From NCBI GenBank assembly GCA_028751875.1, contig CM054154.1:55063085-55127084 (forward strand): a stretch of DNA of 64,000 nt, in the 5' to 3' direction. The notes beneath the pieces were generated by a model. It did not search any database, had not been told where the DNA came from, and saw only the letters and a list, made by a program, of their open reading frames with translations. The position numbers and the translations under genes are program-made. The stretch comes from Rapana venosa. Its lineage: Eukaryota > Mollusca > Gastropoda > Neogastropoda > Muricidae. How positions within the stretch are numbered: position 1 is the first letter of the stretch; each line of letters starts with the position of its first letter. Positions 49,082 through 61,853 of this stretch are shown piece after piece.

Positions 49082-49238
49082 AGTGCCACAGATTTTTCCA
49101 ATAGACCTCCAAGTCGAGCAGGGAAAACACCCCCTCCCCCATCCATGCGCATGTCCAGTCGTGGAGACACTCTGCCACCTGTACCTGCAAGGAATTATGG
49201 GCCTCAGGAAGTGCAGCCCCACTACGCCCCTCCTCCAG
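49082..49238 (+). CDS. Host gene exon D (proline-rich)
   Basis: Acceptor TTGTTCATTTTCAG ends at 49081; donor CCAG|GTGAAG at 49239. The 157-bp exon runs from phase 0 to phase 1. It encodes SATDFSNRPPSRAGKTPPPP, then SMRMSSRGDTLPPVPARNYG and PQEVQPHYAPPP. PPVPAR fits the class II SH3-ligand pattern PxxPxR, and KTPPPPS gives another proline stretch. It joins exon E in frame. The alternative frame is also open, but its composition is poor. Confidence 0.8.
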
Positions 49239-49749
49239 GTGAAGAGTGTTGGTGGTTTGCTTTAAGTACCAGTGTGATGTGTGTGACAGGGTGCGAAAAT
49301 GTTTAGATTTGAGAGTTAGGGTTGTTTATTCGGGGAAGGGGAGGGTTTGGTATAAATATGTGTGCTGTTATAGTTGTTTTGGAGGGGGGGGGTGTTATTG
49401 GGCGTTTTGGGGGCAAGGGGGTATCAGAGGCAAGAAAGGATGGATGGTATAGTTGGATTTTATTTATTGTATTGTTTTTTTCTGCCATACTAATATTTGC
49501 TCTGTTTATGAATGTGTGTGTGTGTTTCATGAGGAAGGGAATAGGTTGTATGTTTTTTTCCAAATGCTTCCAAATCTGTGAGTGTGTGTGTCAGTGTCTG
49601 TGAGATTATGTTTTTGTCTACCATTAATGTAGCTGCATTCTGACTTCAGTGATTTTTTTTTTCGTTTCTTTGTAATTCACATAATCTGTCACACACACAT
49701 TTTTCTCCCAGGAAAACCATTATTTCTCTTAAAGCTGTGCTCTTTTCAG

Positions 49750-49868
49750 GTTCCCTCTCCTCAAACATTGTGGCCAACCCCACCTACAGTGGGCCTGCAG
49801 CCTCACGATGCAGTCCCGAACACAGCCAGCTGGCCTCAGAGTCAGATATGAAAGGTCACCTTGTCTAA
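49750..49868 (+). CDS. Host gene exon E, C-terminus
   Basis: Acceptor GTGCTCTTTTCAG ends at 49749. Joined to exon D it reads GSLSSNIVANPTYSGPAASR, CSPEHSQLASESDMKGHLV, stop TAA 49866-49868. NPTY matches the NPxY motif bound by PTB domains, and the end (HLV) could bind a PDZ domain. Together with exon D this looks like the tail of an adhesion or signalling receptor, an inference without a family match. The 3' UTR is not delimited; a SINE starts 90 bp after the stop. Confidence 0.8.
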
Positions 49869-50020
49869 GATCACCTTATCTAATCACCATTGCAATGCGG
49901 TGACCTTGAACCTAAAAGGAGTCATCATACTCTGCAAGACAATTGTCTCCACAAACCAGCCGCCATGGCGCAGTGGATAGCGCATTGAATTTCGGACTGG
50001 AAGGTCGCGGGTTTGGTTCT

Positions 50021-50747
<727 letters not shown>

Positions 50748-51048
50748 TTACTAATCCCATAAAATTCATAGGGATTTTTTTGGACTCCGGCCGGCTCCTA
50801 CCCAGAGTGAGTGTGCTGTGGGCTCAGTGGGAAGACTGGGACCACACAGTCGAGCTTCATCCACTTAACGGATGCGAGTTTGAGAGTGTTGCTCAAATTA
50901 CCTGACCAACACTGCAGGTGTCTGTATCTCTCGGGCCCGGTTGACGCCGGGATATATTGTGATAGTAAGCTAGAGCACAACCCTGTCAAGAAGTCTCAAA
51001 GCATATGCACAGCAGCAGCATTACGTCATCGTCATTGATCATCATGAT

Positions 51049-51151
<103 letters not shown>

Positions 51152-51618
51152 TCTGAATCGGTGGTCCCAGTTGCTCTGGTTTCTTGGTGACCTCAGATTT
51201 GGTTTGCCCATACACTTCTGTGCCTGTGGTGAGTTTGTGTCAGGGCCTTTGGCGTTGGAGGTTCAGGGAGGACGGTCGTTGGAGGGACGTTGTGGTGGTC
51301 GCCACCTCGGGTGGGCAAATCACTCAGTCTGGCTCCGCGACTGAGCTAATACTGTCGTTAGTAGGGGGCTTAGTAGGTAGTGTCCTGCGTATGTTAGCTC
51401 AGAACAGGCATCACTGAACACCACCAAAGTGACCCAGCAGCAGTGCAGGGCTCCTCTGGCTGGTGGCCCCACAGCATTCTGATATTGATAAGCTCCCTGT
51501 GAACTTCCGACCCTGAGGATGAGACATAACGAATCTGGGTATGGCTGTGGCGGGGAGATTGGGATGAGTGGCGTGGGAACAGCAGGGAGACGTCACTGAA
51601 GATGAGGCAGCAAAAAAC

Positions 51619-52670
51619 CTTCACAAGAATCAATGAAAAGATGAACGGATACATTAAGTGACAAAACTCACTGACAAACCTATCGAGATTGCCACTTCAT
51701 TTTGACATGATCACCTGCTGAAATTTGTTCTGCAGAGGATGGATATGAGCGTACGACAGGTTCAAACCTACTCTTGCTTTAAGTGGCATTTACACTGGAT
51801 CTCGATCATCAGGGTATCTGTTGTGAAAGGCTGTTAAAAGCAGACCACAGAAATGAAAGTGTGGCAAGTTCAAATCATTTATTGCCTGAGGAGGCATAGC
51901 ATTGGATCTTCAGGGTGTTTCATGGGGAGCGCAACTTCAATGGTGTCTTGTGTAGTATGAATTAATACACTAATTCAGACATTTTATATGAATGACATGA
52001 AATGAACTGCTTTAACTGCTCTATTCGTGGCAGGCCTATTGTCCAACGCATAATCGTGGAATTGAAATGCCGAAAAAACGGGGAGGGGTAGTAAAGCGTG
52101 GCGTGTTTTGTGAAGGAGAAAGGCATGATTTCAGACCAGAGTTGTTGTGTGTTTATCTCCCCCACTACTACTGTCAGTGCCTTGGATACGAAGGCTCAAG
52201 GGAAGATGGCTGTTACACAAAGACATGTGCGTGATGTTTATCCTTCTTCAGATTTCTGCATCAACTGAATGCAACTGCCTGTTTCCCATAGGGTTGGGTT
52301 GGGGGTTGTTGCTGGGTTTTGTGTGTGTGTGGGTGGGTGTTTTTTAAACTATACAAAGGGAAGTTTGCAACATGATGGCTTTTGAAAAAGAAATGCTGAT
52401 ATCAGCCACCCACCACCCACCCCCACCAAAACAAAAGACAAACTGTGATTAGGCTTATCAAAAATGGAAATGAGTAATAGGAAATAGCTAATAATGGGAG
52501 GGAGATTTTTTCATATATTTTTTAAAGATGTTGATTGCAGTATGGTTCATGAGTCAGTTTGAAAAATCTGCTACCTCTTCCCTTTTCGATGGGGATTTTT
52601 GTTTGTTTGCTTTTGTTTTGGAGAAAACTAAGGTTTTTGGGTGGTTTGTTTTTATGTTTCGTTTTTTTTT

Positions 52671-52672
<2 letters not shown>
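51619..52672. other. No gene recognised
   Basis: Unique-looking sequence, T/G-rich near 52290-52350 and 52560-52670. No supported exon, RNA gene or repeat. Confidence 0.4.

Positions 52673-52719
<47 letters not shown>
52673..52719. repeat. Poly-G run of 47
   Basis: An uninterrupted G homopolymer after a T9 run. The length is unusual and may be imprecise in the assembly. Confidence 0.9.
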
Positions 52720-52720
<1 letters not shown>

Positions 52721-52881
52721 CCAAAAAGACTTTTTCAGGTCAGGGATGAAAAATAGGTCAATCAGGTCCCTGTGCATTTTTTTTCAGTGGTGGGGGTCGT
52801 TATTCAAAAAAGAAAACTTTCCTGTGTTGTGATCAGCAACTGTTTGAAAGGCTTCACTTGATGCACTGGCATAGTTAATTA

Positions 52882-53010
<129 letters not shown>

Positions 53011-53171
53011 TATGCATGTATGTTGGCGAGTTCATTTATATATGCAGACAAATATATATCATATATTAAATATATCAGTATCAGTTTAACAGTGTATGTA
53101 AACCTGTGTGGATCTACAACGAGGTGACAGTCCTATTATGGCCATTGGAGTTTTATGCATCAGCATTGTAG

Positions 53172-53186
53172 TGATAGATAGATAAA

Positions 53187-53218
<32 letters not shown>

Positions 53219-53428
53219 TTTAGATAGATAGATAATAATAGATAGATAAAAGAAAGATAGATAAAATAGATAGATAGATAGATAAAATAGATAGATAGAT
53301 GGATGGATGGATGGATGGAGGGAAATGGATGGAGGGAAATGGATGGATGGATGGATGGAGGGATGGATGGGGGGTGGGTGGGGGGGTGGGTGGATGGGTG
53401 GATGGATGGAGGATGGATGGATAGCACT
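53172..53428. repeat. GATA/GGAT tetranucleotide array
   Basis: TAGA units with AAATAGA and TTTAGATAG interruptions, then GGAT, GGGT and GGAG units. Confidence 0.95.
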
Positions 53429-53439
53429 GCTTCCAAACC

Positions 53440-54477
53440 CTCCGTTTAGTTTCCCACCCATAGTTCATGACTGGCAGCTGGCAGGGCGGGATATAAATAA
53501 ACAGGGCAAAAGGAAAGGCAGCACTACCCCTTTGCACTGTACCGTGTTCACCGTAAATTACCCTTGTGTCTTTCACACATCCTTTTCCCACAGTGAATTT
53601 TTAAAAATGACAAGCAAAGCACTCTTTAAAAATGAGTTTTTAAACGAGCTTTTCTTTTGACTCCAAACCCCATGTACTTTCTTTCATACTGTTGATGTGA
53701 CAGCAGTTAAAACAGACATGAAGATAAACAGGAGAGGTGCAGGCAGAAACCAATCACAAAAAACAGACATTTCTAACTCTCTCTCTAAAAAAGCATATTT
53801 TTATATTAATAAACAATGAATATAGAGAAAACATTGAATATGTCTGCATGCAGTTTAAAACCTTTGGGGGGGCTGCGGATTTGAACCTGTTGGCAAACGA
53901 GGCCATAAAAAAACACACCGTAGCGGATACCAGCTAACGGCGGCGCCAGCGCCGTGAGAGGCAGGGTGATGGAGAGTGGGGGGAGAGAGTCTGCCGCAGT
54001 CATTAGTGTCAGCTATCGACTTCTCATAAACACTACCTGCTGGTCGGCATTACAGCACGTACCATCACTGTTTCATCAGCTTTTAGCATATCCTTGCTAC
54101 AGCTGAAGGTTTGTTCATGAAACCAATCCCATTTACAGCTCATAATTATAACCCCGAGAACACAGTAGAAAACAATGTCTTGTCAGTATCCTATACTGCA
54201 CAAGCCAAGATACCTCACAAATGGCTCGGGTTTTTTTTCACTGATGTTTCTGATACTATTCAAAAAGCATTTTCTGATCCTGTTAAGAAATTGTTGTGAT
54301 CAAATATTTATCTACTTATCATCCTTTTGTTGTGTAAAAAAAAACAACAAATTGCACACAGGCCTACACTTTGACATCAAAGCAACACCCAAAAAAAAAG
54401 CGGAAAGAAAAACACACACACACAAAACGGATGACAAAATTACAAAAACTGCATATACACGGGAACTACATTTTTTA
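53440..54477. other. No gene recognised
   Basis: A GGTTCAAATCC pol III B-box-like string occurs on the minus strand near 53880, but no tRNA fold or full SINE head can be shown. The rest is unremarkable. Confidence 0.4.
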
Positions 54478-54535
54478 AAAAGCACATGAGTACTTATTCC
54501 ATTATCCTTGAAATAAAAGAATAAGCAAAATAAAT
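54478..54535 (+). mobile_element. CR1-like LINE 3' tail fragment
   Basis: AAAAAGCACATGAGTACTTA, TTCCATTATCCTTGAAATAA and AAGAATAA match the tail at 9780-9840. Confidence 0.6.
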
Positions 54536-54537
54536 AA

Positions 54538-54839
54538 ACACACACACATGAGCCACGGCACACACACACACACACATACACACACAAGCAGGGAAACATA
54601 CATACACACACAAAAATGGCATAAATCATGACGCATACCCTATACTCACATATACGCGCGCACGGGACACTCATACATCGCGTGTGTGCACACCACACAC
54701 ATGTAACTACAAGAAGATGCGCACGGGACACATGTGCTTGAGAAAACTAACAACTTGAAACTGACACACAGCCAGGAAGCACCTGGCACATGTAGGTGCT
54801 GTGGCCGATCAAAACAAACACACACACACACACACACAC

Positions 54840-54884
<45 letters not shown>

Positions 54885-55444
54885 CACACACAAAACCACA
54901 CACACGTTCACACATGCATACACGGCAGATACGCATACACGCACGCACACACGTGTGCGCGAACACACACCAGGGGCAAACGCACAGCGCGCGCCCACGC
55001 ACGCACGCACACTCACACCCGCACACAACACAATAACACACCCCACACACACGCATGCATGCAGGGACGCACACAACACACACACACACACACTCACACA
55101 AGGTAGATCTCTTCCCCCCCCTCTCTCTCTCCCCCCCCCCTCTCTCCCCCCCCCCCCCCCCTCCTCTCTCTCTCTTATTAGTCTCCTATTTAGGTTGCGA
55201 AGACTTACTTTCTTTACTTACTACTTACTTACACACACCACACACACACACACAACCCACCACACACACACCACACACCCACACCCACACCACACACACA
55301 CCACACATCACACCACACACACACCACACACCCACACACCCACACCACACACAGAGGAGGAGAAGAAGAAGAGAGAGAGCAAGAGAAGAGAGAGAGGAGA
55401 GAGAGAAAGAAGAGAAGAGAGAGAGAAGAGAGAGAGAGAGAGAA
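54538..55444. repeat. CA-rich, C/T and GA simple-repeat block
   Basis: CA tracts at 54538-54630, 54815-55110 and 55233-55356, poly-C/CT at 55115-55175, and GA/GAA at 55357-55444. Open frames of up to 261 codons here are repeat translations. Confidence 0.9.
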
Positions 55445-55818
55445 CACAAACACCAAACCCTCGTTCTTGGAAAACACCGTTTTGTAAAAAAAATTTAAAA
55501 ATTAGTTTAAACCTAATTAGCTGTACAACCGTCACCACAAACAAGAAAGCAGGAATTAAAGTTTTGTTCACTAAAGTATGAGTACCGTAAAAATCAAGTA
55601 TGACATCCACAGCGAATGATAAATAAGCCTTTCAAAAATAAAAAATTCGCCCAGTGGCTAAATAACAGCAAAGAAGGAATGTGTGCTGGCACCGCGAGAC
55701 ACTGGACTTGGACCCCTGACCGCGCGGGGCCCAGATAGCAGCCAGTGGTGGTTTAGGTTACGGAGCGAAAGTCCAGCCCGCAAAATAAAGAGTCGGGTTT
55801 TTCCTGTTTTGAGCAGCC
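55445..55818. other. No gene recognised
   Basis: Unique sequence with a GC-rich patch at 55690-55745. No open frame or promoter-like motif of note. Confidence 0.4.
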
Positions 55819-55819
55819 G

Positions 55820-56100
<281 letters not shown>

Positions 56101-56786
56101 GATGCACAGAGATAGATGTTTTGTGATCCACTACTCACCGCTCTAGCACTGAATTGATGTTCTTGGGAAATGTGTTGCAAATTCTGCAGTATTTTCCCCC
56201 CTCGTATCAAATGAATTCACTTCCATTTTCATGCAATGAGTCTGTGTTCACGATGTCACTTTTCTCTTCCAAATTGACATTTCTTTGAACATGGTTTGTG
56301 TGGTTTACCTCTTCCATTCTGCAGTGTTGGATATTTTGTGGGGGGTGTGATTCTTTCAGTAGTTGAAAATCTCTGTCACTAACCATGATAAACATTAAAC
56401 TGTGCCATCTCGTGTCTTTTTTAATCTTCATATGTGGCAAACTACAGAGCATGACAAGAGCAGTGGGGAGTGTGGCCTCTATGAAGAGGCTGTGAAGGTG
56501 AAGCATATAATTATTGAAAGAACTCAGAATTTGCCATCCAAGATAATAGAAATTGCACAGTTCGTAGGTGTGTCCTGTCACATTCAAACACAGCGATGAT
56601 CTCATTCCTTCAGCAATGAGAACCACCCGAACACATTCATTTTCATAAGTAGATGGAGGTTTTACACTGCTCTAGTGTGGAATAACTCGCCAGATGACCC
56701 ATCACTCGTGATCTGAGGAGGTGTGTTTCAGGCTCTGCAGAGATGTCCATGTAGCAGGAATTAATAACTATGATGAGTTGATATTC
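56101..56786. other. No gene recognised
   Basis: Sequence between two GATA-type arrays. Two short opposite frames exist (minus 56207-56626, plus 56402-56599), but neither has a recognisable domain or splice support. Confidence 0.4.
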
Positions 56787-57004
<218 letters not shown>

Positions 57005-57734
57005 ATTCTGTGATCACTTTTGCGCCTGGCGGCAGCACTGCCTGTATCTCTGTTTTTTTAATGCTGGATGTGTGTGTTTCTCTGCTTCCTTTCGAGAAAT
57101 TGTTACATCTTCTTGTTCGTGTTTTTACCCTGAGTTATATGGTCAGAAAATTTTTCTTTGTTATTATCTACTTTTTGAGATATTTGATTGTATAATTTTC
57201 ATCTTTGTTTGATTGTTCAAATTTTCGATTCGACTTATGAATTGTGTTTACCTGACTGTGCTGGTCTTCGTGACCCACTTCAAAGTGACCCTGCTGCCCT
57301 TCAACAAATTGCACGTGATTCACGAATTGACACCACCCCCACCAATCAAGACTAGTGTGTGTTGTTCTGCTACTATGGCAGTGAGAGCCGTGGACATTAG
57401 AGCTATGTTCTCCCCCCTCACCTCTGACGTCACTTCTGTAACCCCTGACAACCCTTCTTCCCCATGCTGCCGTCCACCCGCCCCTTCAGCTTTTGATTGT
57501 TCTGTTTTTTGTGACTCTGACAATGTTTTTTGTTCTAATGATGATGTGTATCATGATGTGTGTCAAACACCGAATCCCCTGATTAACACAGTTCTCTCAC
57601 CATCTTCTACTCTCAATTCACCATCCAAACTCTTATCTGTTCTTCTGCTAGCCACATCTCCACCATCGCCTTCATCCTCTTCCTCTGATTCTTGTCCAAA
57701 CTCACCACTTTCATCTTCAACCTCTCCACCTCCT

Positions 57735-58440
57735 TCAGATCTCCTTCAAGTTTGTTTGTTCAATGTGCAGTCTTTCTGTCCAAATGGAAAAGCCGACTTC
57801 ATTTCTGATTTTCATCTCTGAAAAAAACATTGACTTAACCTTCCTCACCAAAACTTGGCTTAAACCACATGGCCATGAACCAAAAATAAAACAGCTGACC
57901 CCTCCAGGATATAAAACTATTTCTTTTCCCCGACTCTCTCGAGGAGGTGGGATTGCCATCATTTTCAAAGACATATTGGAACCAGCTCTTTCTTTCAGTC
58001 ACAACCTTCAATTCTCACATGAATCTTTTGAAGTTTGCGAAATCAATCTCAACCTACCTGGCCACTCTATTACATTCTGCTGCCTTTACCGTCCACCTCC
58101 CAGCCGTAAAAACAATCTGACATCTTCTCTTTTTCACCAAGAATTCCAGTCACTCCTCGACCACTACAGCCTCTTTCCCACTAAACTTATAATGACTTCA
58201 ACTTCCATTTCGACAACCAGTCTTCTTCAGATGTCAAACGTCTTTCTCTTTCTCTGTCCAACCATTTTCTTTCCCAACTGGTAAACGAAGCAACGCACAG
58301 ATCTGGACATATTTTAGACTGGCTGATTACTAATCCTTCATTTAATCTCGTCACATCTGTTTCTGTCACCAACGAACTGCATTCTGATCATTCCGCCATT
58401 CTTTTCCATCTTAACATCACAAAACCTGTCAGAAAGAAGA
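57735..58440 (+). pseudogene. Endonuclease domain of the L2-like LINE
   Basis: DLLQVCLFNVQSF starts the APE fold. After one shift, SEKNIDLTFLTKTWLKP follows, where LINE endonucleases normally have LTETW; the catalytic Glu is Lys here. Then LSRGGGIAIIFKD, HSITFCCLYRPPPS and, in a further frame, SGHILDWLITNPSFN and HSDHSAILFHLN (SDH block). Two frames are needed, and the Glu change alone should prevent nicking. Confidence 0.8.
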
Positions 58441-58646
58441 AATATGTTACTCGTCGCAATCGTAAGGCCTTAGACATTCATACCTTTTCTTCACAAGCTT
58501 CCGAACGTTTTTCACAAACCTCTGACCACACTGACCTCTCTGATCACTATAACACTAATCTCCATCAACTGCTTGATGAGCATGCACCTCCTACTGACCA
58601 TCTCCTCCCTGACAGACCCTGTGCGCCATGGTATACCCAAGACATC

Positions 58647-59834
58647 TTGATAGCGAAGCGCAAACGCTGGCAACTAGAACGGCAGTGGCGGAAGTCAAAA
58701 ACCGAAATCAACAAACAGCTTTTCCGAAAACAAATAAACAAAGTAAAACTCTTAATCCATTCAGCAAAGACAGACTACTACTCTTCCCAAGTTCTCTGTG
58801 CTACATCCATAAAATCTCTTTTTTCCATCACCTCAAATCTCCTTGGTTCTGTAAAATCAACTCCTTTGCCTAACACCCACAGCCTGTCTGAACTTCCATC
58901 CATATTTTCTGCCTTCTTTTCAGACAAAGTCCGCAACATACGCTCCAGACTGGATCAGACTCAATTCCAGCCTGTACCTCCTGATCCCCAGTTCACTGGC
59001 ACTCCTCTCTTTTCCTTCCATCCCACAAGTGAAAAAGAAATCATGACAATTCTGAAGGAAATGACTATAAAATCATGCGACCTTGATCCCATACCTGCTC
59101 CTGTTTTCTCACAATGCCTTCCACAACTTGTACCTTTTATCACTAAAATAGTAAACTCATCTCTTGTGTCAGGAAATTTTCCATCAGCTCTCAGCCAACT
59201 ACGTGATGAGCATGCACCTCCCACTGACCGTCTCCTGCCTGATAGGCCATGTGTGCCATGGTACACCCATGACATCCTGGTCGCAAAGCGCAAACGCAGG
59301 CAACTAGAGCGGCAGTGGCGAAAATCAAAAACGGAAATTAATAAGCAGCTCTTTCGAAAACAAGTAAACAAAGTCAAGTCTTTAATTCTTTCAGAAAAAA
59401 CAAAGTATTACTCTTCTCAAGTTCTTGATGCCACGTCTATGAAATATCTCTTTTCCCTCACATCTACTCTTCTTGGATCTGCGAAGGCTAGCCCTCTACC
59501 TTCCATCCACAACCACTCTGAACTTCCTTCTATATTTTCTGCATTCTTTTCTGAAAAAGTTCATAACATTCGCTCCAAACTGGATCAGACTCCTTTCCAG
59601 CCTGTACTTCCTGATCCCCAATTCTCTGGTACTCCTCTCCATTTCTTTCATCCGACAAGTGAGAAAGAAATCATGACAATTCTGAAAGAAATGACTATAA
59701 AATCATGTGATCTTGATCCCATACCTGCTTCTCTTTTCACACAGTGCCTACCACAACTTATACCCGCTATCACGAAAATAGTAAACTCATCTCTTGTTTC
59801 AGGAAATTTTTCCATCAGCTCTCAAAACTGCTAA
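58647..59834 (+). CDS. Pre-RT linker and RT start with 210-codon internal duplication
   Basis: The 395-codon frame carries the same block twice, period 630 bp: KRKRWQLERQWRKSKTEINK / KRKRRQLERQWRKSKTEINK, LPSIFSAFFSDKVRNIRSRL / LPSIFSAFFSEKVHNIRSKL, and KEMTIKSCDLDPIPAPVFSQ / KEMTIKSCDLDPIPASLFTQ. The two differ enough to suggest two parent subfamilies rather than a recent duplication. The joint near 59190-59205 has CCATCA shared by both parents. The frame ends after the second block (SGNFSISSQNC) by a shift, ahead of the RT palm. The start codon is arbitrary within the longer open region. Confidence 0.8.
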   Translation: MIAKRKRWQLERQWRKSKTEINKQLFRKQINKVKLLIHSAKTDYYSSQVLCATSIKSLFSITSNLLGSVKSTPLPNTHSLSELPSIFSAFFSDKVRNIRSRLDQTQFQPVPPDPQFTGTPLFSFHPTSEKEIMTILKEMTIKSCDLDPIPAPVFSQCLPQLVPFITKIVNSSLVSGNFPSALSQLRDEHAPPTDRLLPDRPCVPWYTHDILVAKRKRRQLERQWRKSKTEINKQLFRKQVNKVKSLILSEKTKYYSSQVLDATSMKYLFSLTSTLLGSAKASPLPSIHNHSELPSIFSAFFSEKVHNIRSKLDQTPFQPVLPDPQFSGTPLHFFHPTSEKEIMTILKEMTIKSCDLDPIPASLFTQCLPQLIPAITKIVNSSLVSGNFSISSQNC

Positions 59835-59849
59835 AAGCCCACACCTCTA

Positions 59850-61207
59850 CTCAAAAAGCATGACCTTGACCCTAACATTCTGTAGAATTATAGACCTGTT
59901 TCCAACCTACCTTTTATTTCTAAAGTCCTTGAAAAAGTAGTTCTCAAACAGCTCAACAACCACCTTCTCTCCAACAATCTTTTTCCTGAGTTTCAGTCTG
60001 CCTATCGCGTCAACCACAGCACTGAAACCACCCTAGTACACACTATAAACAGGCTTCTACTCGCTTCTGACTCCGGAAAAATCTCCTTTCTCACACTACT
60101 CGACTTATCAGCAGCTCGTCGATACTATAGACCACTCAATTCTTCTCTCGTCTTCAAAAACGTTCGGTGTTACTGGCACAGCCCTCACCTAGTTTAATTC
60201 ATACCTTACTGACCGATTCCTGACAGTTGCAGTAAACAAGATTCAATCAATACCTGCCAAACTGGATTGCGGAGACCCACAGGGATCTGTTCTGGGCCCT
60301 GTTCTTTTCACTCTTTATACTGCTCCACTGTCACATATAATAAACTGTCATCAAATCAACCATCATTTTTACGCAGATGATTCTCAGATTCAAAGTAGTG
60401 TTACTCCTGAAAATCTGCCTTCTCTACTGACAAATATGGCACTGCTTTCAAGATATTCAAAACTGGATGACACAGAACAAATTACAGCTAAATGCAGATA
60501 AAACCAAAGCCATGCTCGTAGGGACCAAACACAAACTCTCTTCCATTACAACAGCTTCAACAGAACTTGGCAATACATCAGTCCCTCTATCCACTGCTGT
60601 GAAGTATCTAGGTGTTGTTATCCACAACACATTCTCTATGCAAAAATTAATTACCCAGACCTGTCAGTCCTGCTACTATCAATTACGGCGTATTAGTGCA
60701 ATTCGAAAGTACCTGTCCACAGATACAGCAGCCAAACTTTTCACTTCTCTCATTCTTTCACGTCTGGACTATTGCAATTCTCTTTTGTCTGGTCTGCCAG
60801 TATCATCTATCCACTCCCTTCAATGTATACAAAACTCCGCAGCTCGACTAGTTCTCAGAAAGAAAAAATCTTAGCACACTACCCCTCTCTTGCGATCTCT
60901 CCACTGGCTGCCTGTGCCACAGAGACTAAATTATACGATTAGTACCCTCTGTTGCAAATGTCTCCACAAAACTGCACCCTCCTACCTCTGTGAATGTCTT
61001 AACCTGTACACTCCTTCACGTTCCCTCCGCTCTCCTGCAGATACCTTGTGCCTACGAATACCTAGATTCAACCAGTCCACTGTTGGCCGCAGCTCTTTCT
61101 CTATTTCGGGTCCATCGACCTGGAATGAGCTCCCTCTCTCTCTTCGCCAGAAACCTAGTTATGACACTTTTAAATCCAGCCTCAAGACATATTTATTTCA
61201 AACCTAA
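59850..61207 (+). pseudogene. RT palm and C-terminus of the L2-like LINE
   Basis: LLKKHDLDPNIL, a stop, NYRPVSNLPFISKVLEKVV, QSAYRVNHSTETTLV, then shifts; PKLDCGDPQGSVLGPVLFTL (G for V before PQG) and HHFYADDSQIQSS (YADD kept), a 1-base loss near 60440, then WMTQNKLQLNADKTKAMLV. VKYLGVVIHNTFSMQK and IQNSAARLVLRKKKS end in a stop at 60872; the final part WLPVPQRLNYTISTL to LKTYLFQT follows. It is closely similar to the open copy at 33529-34596. Confidence 0.85.
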
Positions 61208-61290
61208 GGTTTCCCCCCCTCCTGTTTCATATCAGAACTATCCCACCTTCACTAACCCATGTCCTATCACCCTGCTAAAGTATACGACCT

Positions 61291-61648
<358 letters not shown>

Positions 61649-61853
61649 GCTTTTGAAAAACATTTGACTATTGAAATTTTTTTCATAGATTTTGTCTGCA
61701 GCGCATCATGTTTGTAATATCTGTTTGTTTAAACTATTGATTATTTATCATTGATTGCATGACTGTGTCGGATTAGGTTGAATGCATGGGCTTTGATTTG
61801 TCTTTGCAAGATATAGCGCTATATAAGTTCCATTTATTATTATTATTATTATT

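Noticed and set aside
53860..53960. tRNA gene on the minus strand suggested by GGTTCAAATCC
   Set aside because: No matching A box at proper spacing and no cloverleaf could be drawn.
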